Below are positions 32,087 through 42,875 of a DNA stretch of 64,000 nucleotides, one piece after another. The position numbers and the translations under genes were made by a program. How positions within the stretch are numbered: position 1 is the first letter of the stretch; the number at the start of each line of letters is the position of its first letter. This DNA is from Paramoeba atlantica (lineage: Eukaryota > Discosea), in the NCBI GenBank assembly GCA_977017575.1, contig CDRNVI010000158.1, positions 62,001 to 126,000 of the forward strand. The letters are read 5' to 3'. The notes beneath the pieces were generated by a model. That model was not told where the DNA came from, did no database searches, and saw only the letters and a list, made by a program, of their open reading frames with translations.

Positions 32087-35000
32087 TTAAAAGATTGACA
32101 GTTTTCGGCTCAAAACTCCAAGATCTGAATACTCAGTCGCTTCTTCCACCTGATCTTCCCAATCAACCTGAAACGAAATCTCATTCAACGCCATTTGAGT
32201 CATTTTAATTAACAATTCCTTAATCGCAGGGTAATTCCAAAACAAATGAGCGTGACTTTCACAAATCGTACGAAAATTTCTCAAACAACTGTCAACTCTT
32301 TTGGTAATTTTGACACGGCATGATGTTTCTCCAAAACTCAAATCTGTGCCTGAAACTGTACACTCGCTCCACAAATCAGAAAGACAAGCAAGAAAATTCT
32401 TAAAAAGTTTTCTCCATTCGAGAGTCTTTGGGTCTCGGTTTTCAATCTGAGAAATTGTTGCCAATCGTTCCGCCAAACGTAGAACAGACTCTCTTTGCTC
32501 GTTTGTCCAATCATCAATGGCAATTAAAAGATGTGCAGGGTGAAGCAACATTCGAACAATCCCTCGCAAAAGAAGCAAATTTCCCATCACCGGAACGCCA
32601 AGAGAAGAATCAACACTCTTTGCATAATCTTCGATCCAACCAAGAAGCTGAATTGTCTCGGGTGGGATTGCTCGACTGTACTTTGGCATATTTCGGAGGA
32701 TTGTGGGGATTAGGTTATCGATTTCTTCTTCTTCAATTGCCTTGTCTGGAGATCCAGTAATTATATGCAGTGCTTCAAAGAGACACTCTTTCAACCATTC
32801 TCCGCATTGTTCTACGATAAAGACACAAATAATTCGAGTGATTCCCGAGTCACTGAAAAGAGGAAGTTCACTTTCTTTGTTGTCGATGGCAGCTTTCATT
32901 AAAGTGAGAATCAAAGGCGCCAACATTTCGTGAGATTCATAAAATTGGATCAAGGCAAACAAAAATGTATAAATTTCTGAGGTTGAGATACAGTTGTCAA
33001 CAAAAGATTGGACCATTTCGATTGGGAGCTGGAATCCCTTTTCTGAAGTTTCTAAAAAGAGTTGATGAAGATCTGAAACGAGAGGATTTTGTAATACAAT
33101 GGAAAGAGGAGCAGCTTGTCTGAAAAAATAAGGAAGAGAGTGAGAAAATAGATAAAAAGATAATAAAAGAAATATGAAATCAAAATGAATGAAATGAATG
33201 ACTTGATTCCCCAATTTTCGTCAATTTTTTCCTCTTGAAAAAAAAAATAAAAGTAAGTCATTGGAAAAAGATAAGAAAGAAAAAGAATGAAAAAAACCTT
33301 TTGGGTGTTTTCCTTTCTGTTTTGATTTTTCTTTTGGTGCGACTTTCTGAAAATCATCAAGCTAAAAAAAATAACATTAATAAAAAGATTTTTGTAAAAT
33401 TTGAATTGAAAAAAGAGAAAGAAAGTTGAAAACCTGTCTTTTATCATGGTCTGTAATTCTCCCCCAAATTTGAAAGAGAAAAGATTGATAGAGACGACAC
33501 ATAAAGAAATTATCTTCTCTTGAAAGAACAACAAGAGAAGAGTAAGGAATTCGAAGTAAACGACACCCATTTTCTCCTTAAAAAAGAAATTAAAAACAAT
33601 AGAAGAAAAATGACCAAAAAAAAAAAAAATGGTGACAACTTTGCATGACAACTCTGACAGTTTTTTGACAAAATTAAAAGAAAAAAGGAAACAAAAAACC
33701 TCCAGCAATAGTAGCAGTAGGCGCACAATCGAGAATATAACTGACTTCTCCAATAAAAGTTTGATGAAGAACAAACTTCTTCTCTTCAATTCCTTTGATG
33801 GTGATGACATAGTTTCCTTCCAACACATAGAGGATATCATAAAACTAATTCATAAAATTAAAAATAAAAATCTCAAAAAAAAGAAATAAAAAATAAAAAA
33901 TAAAAAAAAAAGAAAATAAAAAATAAAAAATAAAAAATAAATCGATAATAAAAATAAAAATAAAAATAAAATAAAAACATACCCTGACCCCTTGAACACA
34001 AATCACCTCTCCACTTTCATAAAACTCCTCTTTCGAATGAGTTCGCAACTTTTCAATATCATTTTCATTAAGTCCAGAAATTGCTTTTCCAAAATCCAAT
34101 TCTCCATTTGGAAATTCATAAATTATCGAAGTAGAAGTGGATGATTTCAATCCTTCTTTTTGATGTTTCGATTTTTTAACAACATCAAGTTCAACTCCGC
34201 TGAGTCCAAGAGCTTGTTTTAATGGTTCCATTTGATTTTTTTTCCATTTGAAATCAAGAGATGAACCATCTTTCCCTAGAATCCGAAAAAACTTCTTTTT
34301 GTTTTAAAAATTGAGTTCTGAAAGGAGGAAAGAAATGAAATTGAGAAATGAAAACCTTTTTTTCATGAACTTCAACTTTTTCAACATTTGCAAGTTCTAA
34401 AATGTTCGTTTGGTTTCCATCAGAACGATCAACTTGAAACCCTTTCCCTCGCTCTTTCGGTGCAAGAAGAGCAACATAAGATTTACTAATCGCCATAAGA
34501 CGAACTGAATGTTTCTTAACAATCACCTACAATCAAAAAAAAAAAATCAACTTTTTGGAGAGAAGAAAGACAAGAAAAGGGTCGAAGGAAAAGAGAAGAG
34601 CTTTCGAGAACCTTGGATGAAAAAAGAATGACTTCCCCATTAATTGTTACACACCCTCCCTGGCGAGGAATCTTTTTTCCCTACAAAAAAGATTCTAAAT
34701 AAAAAAGAAAACAAAATAACAAACGAATTCAAACAACCAAAAAAAAAAAAATAGAAAAAGAAAAACCTTCTGAGAAAGTTTCCGTTGATGAACCCCCTTC
34801 AACTTGGAAGTATAATACCGACACATCGTCTCAAAAAAGAGATTCGCTCTCTTATACTCCCTCGGATCAGAAAACAAAAAAGAACAAAGAGAAGCTCGAG
34901 AAATAATCTGAACTCGACACTTTGTAGAAGCGACAATGGACATTGTAGTTAACTTATCAGACTTATGAGGATTCAATGTACTCAACTCTCCAAAAATTGG

Positions 35001-36009
35001 CCATTCGCTATGGCAACGAATGCTCCCAAACTTCGATCTCTTTGGTCCTGATGTTATTCCTGTTGGACTAAGAAGTACCCCAGAAAATGATTCGGATTGG
35101 GCTCGACGGATATTTGCTCCTAAATTGTATAAAGAGTTGTGAGATGGAAGTTTCTTTTCGTTTCCTTTTTCTCTCTCTAGTTGATGATCATTTCTCTTCG
35201 GGGTTATCTCTTTGTCTTTGGGGATAATTACAACATTTGCAAGAAGGAGTTCGTTTTGAATCTCGTCTTCCATCTCTCCAAAACCACCAAGCGTTTGATC
35301 ATCAAGTGTTGTCTCATCTTCGCTCTCTTCCTCCTTTTCTTTTTCTTTCTCCGGTACCGGTTCGTGAATTGGTGACTCTTCAGGATTCTTCGATTGAAAA
35401 AGTTCCTGCCAAGCAATTGGTTGTTCAGATTCTTTGAAGAGATCTTGCCATTGGACTTGTTCTTGATTATCACTTTTATGTCGCTTTAATTGATGGTCTT
35501 GTAATCGAAGATCGAGTTGTTCCAAATGCGCGGTCCCATCAAGTAAACGAAAAAGACAGTCATTCACCACATTTGCAGCAAGAATCACTGAATTAGGTTC
35601 ATATTCTCGAATGAGAGAATCTATTTCAAATTTTAAATTCAAAATAAGAAAAAAAAAGAAAAAGAAAAAGAAAAATAAGAAAAAGTTTTTTTGGGGACCT
35701 GAGATCTCATCGGTTACTCGCCAATCGAAAAACCCTTCCGTCACATCAACCTCTTCGACACCAACAATCATCATTTCTTCTTCTTCTTCTTCAAACATCT
35801 CCTAAATTTTTCAAAAGATAAATCAATTGAATTCATTTTGAATTGTCCTGCTGATTACAAACCTCTGGAGTGAAAGAACCACCGGTTAAGTTCAGGTTCG
35901 ATTCCTCATCTTCTACGAGGGTATAAAGATCATCCAGTGATTCAGAATCCGTAATCTCAGATACTTCAGCAATGGATGGCAAGAACCGTTCCACATCCAA
36001 ATCTTCCAT
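32087..36009 (-). CDS. protein with two cyclic-nucleotide-binding-like domains and a RasGAP-like domain
   Basis: About ten exons from ATG 36009 (MEDLDVERFLPSIAEVSE) to a stop at 32087, roughly 1000 residues. The first cNMP-like fold is split by a long acidic insert: LFRLLDGTAHLEQLDLR early, then WPIFGELSTLNP and TMSIVASTKCRVQIISR. The second reads EEFYESGEVICVQG, LYVLEGNYVITIKG, FIGEVSYILD and CRLLRIPYSSL. The C-terminal 370 residues (exon from about 33120) are all-helical, with FLFALIQFYESHEML, CGEWLKECLFEALHIITG and MGNLLLLRGIVRMLLHPAHL, followed by RLAERLATISQIE. This resembles the order of RasGAP blocks ending in FLFLRFINPA...IAK.LQ. An arginine finger is not obvious. cNMP-RasGAP proteins would link cyclic nucleotides to Ras switching in signalling, but both ligand binding and GAP activity are inferred. 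Confidence 0.62.
33885..33977. repeat. (AATAAA)n-like A/T microsatellite
   Basis: About 90 bp of AAATAAAAAATAAA units in an intron of the cNMP/RasGAP-like gene. Confidence 0.85.
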
Positions 36010-36255
36010 TTTTTCAAACCAAAAACCAAAAACCCAAAACCAAAAAAAACCAAAAACGAAAAAACAAAAAAAATCCGATTTGGGAGGTATTTTTGGAACA
36101 CTGTTATAATTTATTGGGGGTGACTATTTATCAAAATTGAAGAATCAAAATGCCGAAAAAATAAATTCTCTTTTTCTAAAAAAGCGCCCTATTTTTCTGT
36201 TTGTCTTTTTTTTTTGTTTTTTCTGCCATTTCGTTTTTTGTTTGGGGGATGTTGG

Positions 36256-37014
36256 ATGGATTGGGAAGGGATTTGGACTGAGATTGTTGAGACGGGTGAT
36301 CTTGTTGGCCTCTCAGGCTTCTTCTCCTCAAAAGAAGAGAAAGTTTTTCTTTCATCCTTTTGATTTATTTTCCATCTTTCCTCTTTTGATGGTTTGGGTA
36401 ATTTCCTCAGAGAGGCTTCGATATCAACCAACCAATTGGCGAACCCCGCTCCCCTCCACTTCATCGACTACACTCGATCGATTATGTTCAATTATTATTG
36501 GAGAATGGTGCAAATATTGATTGCAAAATCACAGAAGAGGAAAGCACCCCACTACACTTTGCATGTCAAACAAAAAAAGTTGACATTGCCCTCTTTTTGA
36601 TTTCAAAAGGAGCTGGTGTGAACGTGAAAAATGGATTTGGGAAAACTCCTCTTCATTACGCTGCTGAAAATGACCTTCTCAGGTTTTCTTTTCTTCCAAC
36701 AAAAAGCAAGAATAACCCCTTCTGAAATTATCCTCTTTTTTTGTTCACTCTCTATCAGAGTCGCAGAAGAGCTGCTTTCTCATGGAGCTGAGATTGATGC
36801 CAACTCAGACTGGATGCAGCGAACACCTCTTCATCTCGCTGCTGAATATGATGCATATAGCACTGCACTAATCCTGTTAAATTATGGAGCAGACAAGTCT
36901 GCCCGAAACCTGTGGGACCAGACACCTGCCGAAAGTTCGAAGAATTTGAAACTCAAGAAGGAAATCGAGGAGTTTGTGGATGTGATGCAAATTAAACCAG
37001 CAAAACAACAGTAA
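36256..37014 (+). CDS. small ankyrin-repeat protein
   Basis: Start MDWEGIWTEIVETGDLVGLS at 36256, then exons joined at about 36340/36414 and 36680/36761, with stop at 37014. The roughly 200-residue product holds five ankyrin repeats: FDINQPIGEPRSPPLHRL, ANIDCKITEEESTPLHFAC, AGVNVKNGFGKTPLHYAA, AEIDANSDWMQRTPLHLAA and ADKSARNLWDQTPAESSKN. A helical cap (LKKEIEEFVDVMQIK) follows. Size and regular repeats recall gankyrin-type (PSMD10/Nas6) and other stand-alone ankyrin adaptors, but there is no diagnostic residue to choose one. Confidence 0.78.
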
Positions 37015-37204
37015 GAAGAGGTTTTTTTGGCTGTTGGTTTTTATTGTGTTCTCTCTACCTTGCAACCTTCATCGCCTGATAAAGAGTAAAGAATGGATAT
37101 CCAGAAAGGAGCGAACATAATATTCAGGGGGTGTATTCTCACCTCCAATAAGAGGACACTCTGCTCCATTTCTTTTTGTTTTTTTAAATGGTGTTGCTGG
37201 TCAT

Positions 37205-39020
37205 TCACGTCAGAAATAAGTCATAAGCCTCTTCAATAGCTCGTTGGCGTATAGACTGTTGAAAAAAAAAAAGGTAAATCCAAATGATATTTTCTTCCAA
37301 TAAAACAAATTCTTCAACCTGAGATTCCCAACCCGCAGCATTTTGTTCTTTTTTTGTGATAACTTCTGACTATAATAAAACAAATTAGATGCCTTCTTTT
37401 TCTCTTTAGATACCAAACATCAAACAAAGAAAACAGACCCGAGGAGGGGGCATTTTCCCAAGGGGCAAAGGTTTGACCAGTTGAGGACCTTGAGCAGCAG
37501 GAAGATTCTGTCAAAAAGGTCTTTTCTAAGATGAAGAAAGAGAAAAGAGAAAAGAAACATAATGAGAGAAAGAAACAAAACTGATTTTGGCATTGGTCGA
37601 TAAGACACACCACTGAATGTTGGATTGGAAAGTGGAGCAGAGAGAGGTGCCACTGGTGTTGTTGCTAAAGGTTTGGAAACTGAAGGTTTGATGAGTTTTT
37701 CTGGTTTTTTTAATGGGCGGAATTTTTTTGGTTTATATGTCGATCCAGTTTCCTACGAATGATAGAGTTTAAATTTACTCAAATTTTTTGAAAAAAAAAT
37801 GAGAAGAAAGAAAAACCATGGCTCGAATTTGTGCTTCTTTTTCTTTGACAAGATGCTCCTGGAGCTGGACAAGAATTTTTTAAAAAAAGAAGAAAGAAGG
37901 AAAATAAGTGAGCACTCAGACCTTCGTTTTGTTTTCTTTCTCCCAAGTCTCCATCTCTTCCACTTTTTGTCGTTCCTACGAGGTTAAAACCATGATTGTC
38001 AGAATTCAATAAAAAGAAGAAAAAGGAAAGAAAAAGAAAACTTTCTCTTCTTGCTTTTCATATTCATCCTCATCTTGCTGCCTCTTTCTAAAAGAAAAAA
38101 AGAAATGAGATGAGTTTCATTTTTTTAAAAAAGAGAAACAAAAAAATGAAAATTTACATGTTATTCCGGGTGATTAGCGCTTCATTTTGGAGTCGATATC
38201 GTCTCATTTGGGCGGCTGTGGCATCCACATCCACTTGATTAATCATACGTTGACAAATATCCTCTACCTATTTTTGAGAGAGAGAGACGAGAGATGAGAG
38301 AAAGAAACCACAGAGAGAGAGAGGAAATGAAAAAATGAAAAAAAACCTCTTCTAGATAGTCATTATAGGCACGGAGAGAATTGAAATCAACTCTTTTCAT
38401 ATTATAAATTAAATAGACTCTCTTTCGAATTGTACATTCTCTCACAAGACCAGATGATTCTCCTCCATCTTCCTAAATTTTTACATGTTGTAAGAAAAAA
38501 CAAGAAAACAAAAAAGTGAAATCAAAAAAATAAAAAAAAAAAATGAAAAAATAACGTTTGTAAAATTCTCTTTTGTGAGAGTTTGTCGACAGTTTGGGGC
38601 AAGACAAACAAAAGTGCTGTTCAAAAAGAAAAAGAAAAAGAGATTCGTTAAAAGGAAAAGAAATAAAAAGAGAAAAGAGAGGAGTGACCTTTGCTTTTGA
38701 GGAAGTAAAGTATTATAACAACCCTCACAGCTTTCAGAGAAAGAAAGAGAAAGAGAAAGTTAAAGAACAAGTGAGATGTGAGTTTCGATTCTGTTCCCTC
38801 AAAACACAAAAAAAGAGAAAAGAAAAAGTCATACTAAAAATGATCACAAATCGAAATGTATAGTTTCATATTTGGAGTTAAGTGTTTCTATCAAAAACCA
38901 TTTTATGAGAAAGAGAGAGAGAAGAGAAGTGAAAAAAGGAGAAGGAAGGAAAGAAGAAAGAGAAAGAGAATTTAGAGAGACTTGATTTTTGCATTTTGTG
39001 CATTGTTCCAACCCTTCCAT
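37205..39020 (-). CDS. MNAT1: TFIIH/CAK assembly factor MAT1 (Tfb3)
   Basis: At least ten short exons from ATG 39020 to TGA 37205. The start MEGLEQCTKCKNQ joins KHLTPNMKLYISICDHF, YCEGCYNTLLPQKQ and FVCLAPNCRQTLTKENF to give the N-terminal C3HC4 RING. It is followed by the best-kept part of the family: ECTIRKRVYLIYNMKRVDF, SLRAYNDYLEEVEDI and MINQVDVDATAAQMRRYR with ITRNN. A coiled-coil Lys/Glu/Gln segment and a Pro/Lys region (TYKPKKFRPLKKPEKL) close the protein. MAT1 joins CDK7 and cyclin H, tethers them to TFIIH, and so supports RNA polymerase II CTD phosphorylation and cell-cycle CDK activation in the nucleus. The C-terminal CDK7-binding end seems shorter and divergent. Confidence 0.82.
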
Positions 39021-39407
39021 CACTTTCAATACACTTCAAAAAGACAAGAATAAAGGGGAAAGAAGAAGAGAAGAGAAAACACAAAATCCTTCTTTTTTGT
39101 TTTCCCTTCTTCCTTCCTCTCTCTCTCCGAAAGAGAAGAAAGAAAAAGAACCAAACAGCGAAACGAAAGGAAAAAAAAAAAAAACTGAAGAAAATCTCTT
39201 CCGATTCCGGTTCCGGTTCCGATTCCGGTTCCGAATTTTTTTCAAGTGGGACACCTCACTCAAACAGGAAAAAAACAGAGAAAAAGTGTCCTCTTATTTA
39301 GCGCCCCAAAAAAGCCAATCCTTTGGAGTTGTCGTCTCGTTCTTTTTCTTTTTTGCGTTTTCTTTTTTGTTGTGTGTCTGCTTTTCTGATGTTTCTCTGT
39401 TGGTTGA
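39021..39407. promoter_or_regulatory. shared divergent promoter, MAT1 / pseudokinase
   Basis: A 387-bp head-to-head spacer. It contains a hexanucleotide array of TTCCGR units (TTCCGATTCCGGTTCCGGTT and on, about 39200-39236) and ATTTAGCGCC at 39296, about 110 bp before the kinase ATG. Confidence 0.45.
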
Positions 39408-40690
39408 ATGTCTTTGGGGTCTCTCGTCTCTCTCGAATCGAAAAAAAAATATGAGTTGATTGAACAACTGGGAACTGAAATTTGGAAAGCGAGGAATGTT
39501 TCTTCTGGAAGAGAAAGAGAAGAAGATGAGGTTGTTGCGATGCGGTTCTTTCCTTATCTTCTTCTGTCAACGGAGGAAAAGATAAAACCGGATCTGATGA
39601 TGACAATCGCTCGTGGAAAAGAGAAACAATATCACCCATCTCTCCTTCGATACCGTGAACTCGCAACTTTCGAAAAAATATTGTGTCTCGTGATGGAGTA
39701 TTGTCAAGGAGGGTCCGTGAAAGAGATAATCCAAATCCTCAACCGTACTTTAACAGAAAAAGAATGTTCTCTCATCATTCGAGAAGTTTTAATTGCGCTC
39801 TTGTTTCTCCATTCCCAAGAAAAAAGAAACCACGAACGGATTCAATCTTCATCCATTTTAATTGATTCGAAAGGGAGAGTAAAACTCGACGAATCTGGTT
39901 TTAGAACGAAAATCGTTTCTCTTCAACAACAATATTCTTCATGTGGATTGTGGATGTCCCCAGAAGCTGTACGGGGTGAACCTTGTTGTGATATTTGGTC
40001 TTTGGGAATAACTGTGATCGAGATGATGAATGGTGCTCCTCCTTTTGCTGAGTTTTCTTTCTTCGAAGCAGTCAAGAAAGTTGAGAGGTTTTTTTTATTC
40101 TTTTTTTTTTTTTGAGAAAAGAAGACGTAAATTGTTTTTTAATTCTTTTAGAAGTATTTTTCACTGAATACCCTCTCTTTTTCTCTTCCAGTGGTGAATC
40201 ACGAAGTGGCCAAAGAAAGGAAAACCCAAAGTGGTCAAAAGAGCTCAATGATTTCGTCAATAAGTGCACCCAAAAAGAACCAAAGGATCGAGGAACTCCA
40301 GCAGAGTTATTAAAACACCCCTTTATCCAACAATTCGACAAAGAAGAAGATCAGCTGAACCGCTCTTCTTCTCCCTTGGTTGAACTTATTGAAGCCACAA
40401 ACTTTGTGATCGAAGGAGCTGGGAGTCGTCTCGTGGCACTGAAGGGAATTCCCCCAATTAAAGAAGAAGTAATTTTCTCTTTTTCATTTGTTATTAAAAT
40501 GGGCCGGTAGCTCAGCGGTAGAGCGCTCGGCAGCAGACCGAGAGGTCCCTGGTTCGAATCCAGTGTTGGCCCTAACCTTTTAATTCTTTTTGTTCTTTTT
40601 GTTCTTTTTGTTCTTTGTTTCATGTTTTTCTTTTCTTTTTTCACGAAAACTGAACAGGAAGGAGCCAACATCAAGCCAGCTCAAAAATAA
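39408..40690 (+). CDS. Ste20/GCK-like pseudokinase
   Basis: Exons 39408-40087, 40192-40468 and 40658-40690; 329 residues. The whole chain is a kinase fold: YELIEQLGTEIWKARN, VVAMRFFPYLL, LCLVMEYCQGGSVKEII, a long helix E, LWMSPEAVRGEPCCDIWSLG, IEMMNGAPPF and FVNKCTQKEPKDRGTPAELL with HPFI. The group (YCQGGSV, KDRGT...LLKHPFI) points to Ste20/MST-like kinases. The active-site residues are gone: the glycine loop is absent, the VAIK lysine is Arg, the HRDxKxxN loop reads HERIQSSS, and DFG reads ESG. It should therefore lack catalysis and act as a scaffold or allosteric partner, as STRAD does for LKB1. The second intron holds a tRNA gene. Confidence 0.87.
40501..40572 (+). tRNA. tRNA-Cys (GCA)-like gene inside a kinase intron, irregular
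   Basis: Cloverleaf with acceptor GGGCCGG/TTGGCCC, D arm GCTC-AGCGGTA-GAGC and anticodon stem CTCGG/CCGAG. The loop is CAGCAGA and the T arm CCTGG-TTCGAAT-CCAGT. The central triplet GCA reads Cys codons. Oddities: A instead of the near-universal U at position 33, a C/T mismatch closing the T stem, and one extra base before the 3' acceptor strand. No run of four or more Ts follows within 6 nt, although TTTT occurs at about 40578. It may be a decaying copy. Confidence 0.7.
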
Positions 40691-41124
40691 GAATATTTTA
40701 TGTCGCCATTTTTTTTTCTTGGTGGAATATCCCGGGAGAAAGAACGAGAGTCAATGAATAATCTTGAAAGGTTTTTTCTCTCTTTTTGAGTTCTTTTTTT
40801 ACTTTAAGACAAAAAGAAAGAAAGGATGGCAAATTATGATTTGCACGTCAGACTGAATTTCTTGTGGAAAAACTCGCTTTGCTGATCTTTCAGTGTTTTA
40901 AGAAGAAAGATTTTTGTTCTTCTCTGAGATTTGGTTTTAATAATTTATTTACAGTGTGTGTGTTGCGTATGGTGTCGGTTCAACAAAAGTCAAACTCAAT
41001 TTCTTTGAAAAATATAATAAATAAGAATACTACAATAGAACTGTTCTCTGCGAATCTCTTAAATCCACTCCAACAAATCACCTCCGTTTGAGAGAAAACG
41101 AAGAAGTCACTCTCAAGAGGAAGA
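40691..41124. other. convergent intergenic region
   Basis: Between the pseudokinase and the RBR ligase 3' ends; T- and A-rich, with no recognisable gene. Confidence 0.4.
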
Positions 41125-42543
41125 TCAGTCAGGATTATCTTGATTCTGACGATTTCGGTTGTATCGATAACACCCATAAAAAGGTCCAACAACAATACCA
41201 ATCGGAATTGCAACAGCCAGAACGACAATCCCACCCAAAATAATCCCTGTCCAAAGAGCCGCTTTCTTTGCTTTCTTTTTGGCACGTTCGGGGAATGGTT
41301 CCACGAAATCAAAACATTGGTTTGGGCAACCGTTGTCCCAATTGTCAGCATCGTAATGATCCGGCTGAATAAAAAGAGAGAGAAATTAAAAAAAAAAAAA
41401 TAAAAACTTTTGGGTCTTTTCTTTTCAAACGAACCGTGTATTTGCGGAGACATAACCAACAAAACTGGTAGTGGCATTTGGCTGTCAAGAAAGAAAAAAT
41501 CAACACATACAAAAAAAAGCACACCAAAAATGAAATTATTGCTACAATTGAAAAAAAAGAAAATGATCATACAAAAAAAATATCATACCACATTTCATGT
41601 GATTACAACCAACATCTTTTTCGATATCATGTTTACATTGAGGACAAGGTTTTGTCTTTTTTTTCTTTTTCCAAGCTTCTGCACGTTTATCAAGCTTCCC
41701 CTTCTTGAGTGCGTCTCTCTTAAACTCTTCACACGTTTGCTCTGGATGGAAATCTTGACCACATTCAAAACAATACTGTGGGGGGGGGAAATGGTTATAA
41801 AAAAAACGAACAAGGAAAGCAAAGGATAAAAGATAAGAATAAAAGATAAGAATAAAAGATAAGAATAAAAGAGAATAATAATAATTAATTTGAAATGAAA
41901 TAAATTTTCGAAAAAAAAAAAAACAGACCTTATAATTACAAACTCGACAAGTGATTTCGAGAACACCAGTCTCCCCAATATTTCCACGACCACATCCAGG
42001 ACGTGGACACCAACGACAATTAGGATTTTCTCTCAATGTTGACATCTCTTTCACTTCCAAATATTTTGAAGAAAGTTTTTCATCATGTGATAATATCTCA
42101 AAAATGAGATTTTCATCCAACAATTCTTCACAATCGATTCCTGGACAATTCAGGGAAGCAACTTCAGTTTCTTCGATTGCGTTGGAAAGATATCGGAGGA
42201 GACATTCTGGGCAAAAGATATGGTGGCAAACAGGAATCTGAATGAGAAGGTCTCTCTGATCTTCTTGAACTTCAAAATAACAGATTGAACAGACACAAGA
42301 TGAAGGAGATTCCAGTATCATCGAGTCATCACATATCTCTTGTTCATTTCTATTTTCTTCATCTTCTTCACTTTCTCCAATTCCTTCACCGTCATTCTCT
42401 TCTTCAGGCTGAATTTCAATCGAAGCACGAGACGATGAAGAAGAAGGAGATTCCAAAGCAGAGGAACTTTTCAGCTCATCATCTTCTTCTTCACTTTTTT
42501 CTTTTTTCGGGATAATATCCTCTCCTTCATCTTCCTCTTCCAT
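41125..42543 (-). CDS. RING-IBR-RING (RBR) E3 ubiquitin ligase with C-terminal membrane anchor
   Basis: Four exons from ATG 42543 to 41125, about 390 residues. An acidic and Ser-rich head (about 100 residues) precedes RING1 (CSICYFEVQEDQRDLLIQ ... CHHIFCPECLLRYL ... CPGIDCEELL). The IBR follows (CRWCPRPGCGRGN ... ITCRVCNYKYCFECGQDFHP), then RING2 (CPQCKHDIEKDVGCNHMKC and CHYQFCWLC). The Cys in GCNHMKC matches the catalytic, ubiquitin-accepting Cys of the HHARI type. After RING2 comes a hydrophobic segment WTGIILGGIVVLAVAIPIG, so the enzyme is likely tail-anchored in a membrane, as RNF144 and RNF19 proteins are. The short tail is Asn/Arg-rich. Confidence 0.9.
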
Positions 42544-42875
42544 CTTCTTTTTCAAAACAACAAAGAGAGTTCTTGAGGGAAAAAAAAAAAAGAAAACTCC
42601 TCTTTCTGAACGAAACAAACAAAACAAAACAAAAGAACAACACACACAAAAATCAGAACGCTGATTTTGATTCAGTGAAAAAAAAGGCGTATCGAAAGGT
42701 CCGAAAAAAACTTTTCGTGGTATTAATAAATTAAATCGGAGAAAATGATTCGAAAAATAAAAGAAGGATTTTTCTTTCGATTTCATTTTTTTTTGAATTT
42801 TCATTTTTTTTCAGAGTTTTTGTTGTTGTTGGGAAAATAATATTTAAAAAAAAGAAAAGATTTTTGATTTTTTGT
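42544..42875. other. spacer between RBR ligase start and ABC ATPase end
   Basis: AT-rich promoter region of the minus-strand RBR gene and 3' flank of the ABC gene. No gene seen. Confidence 0.4.
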
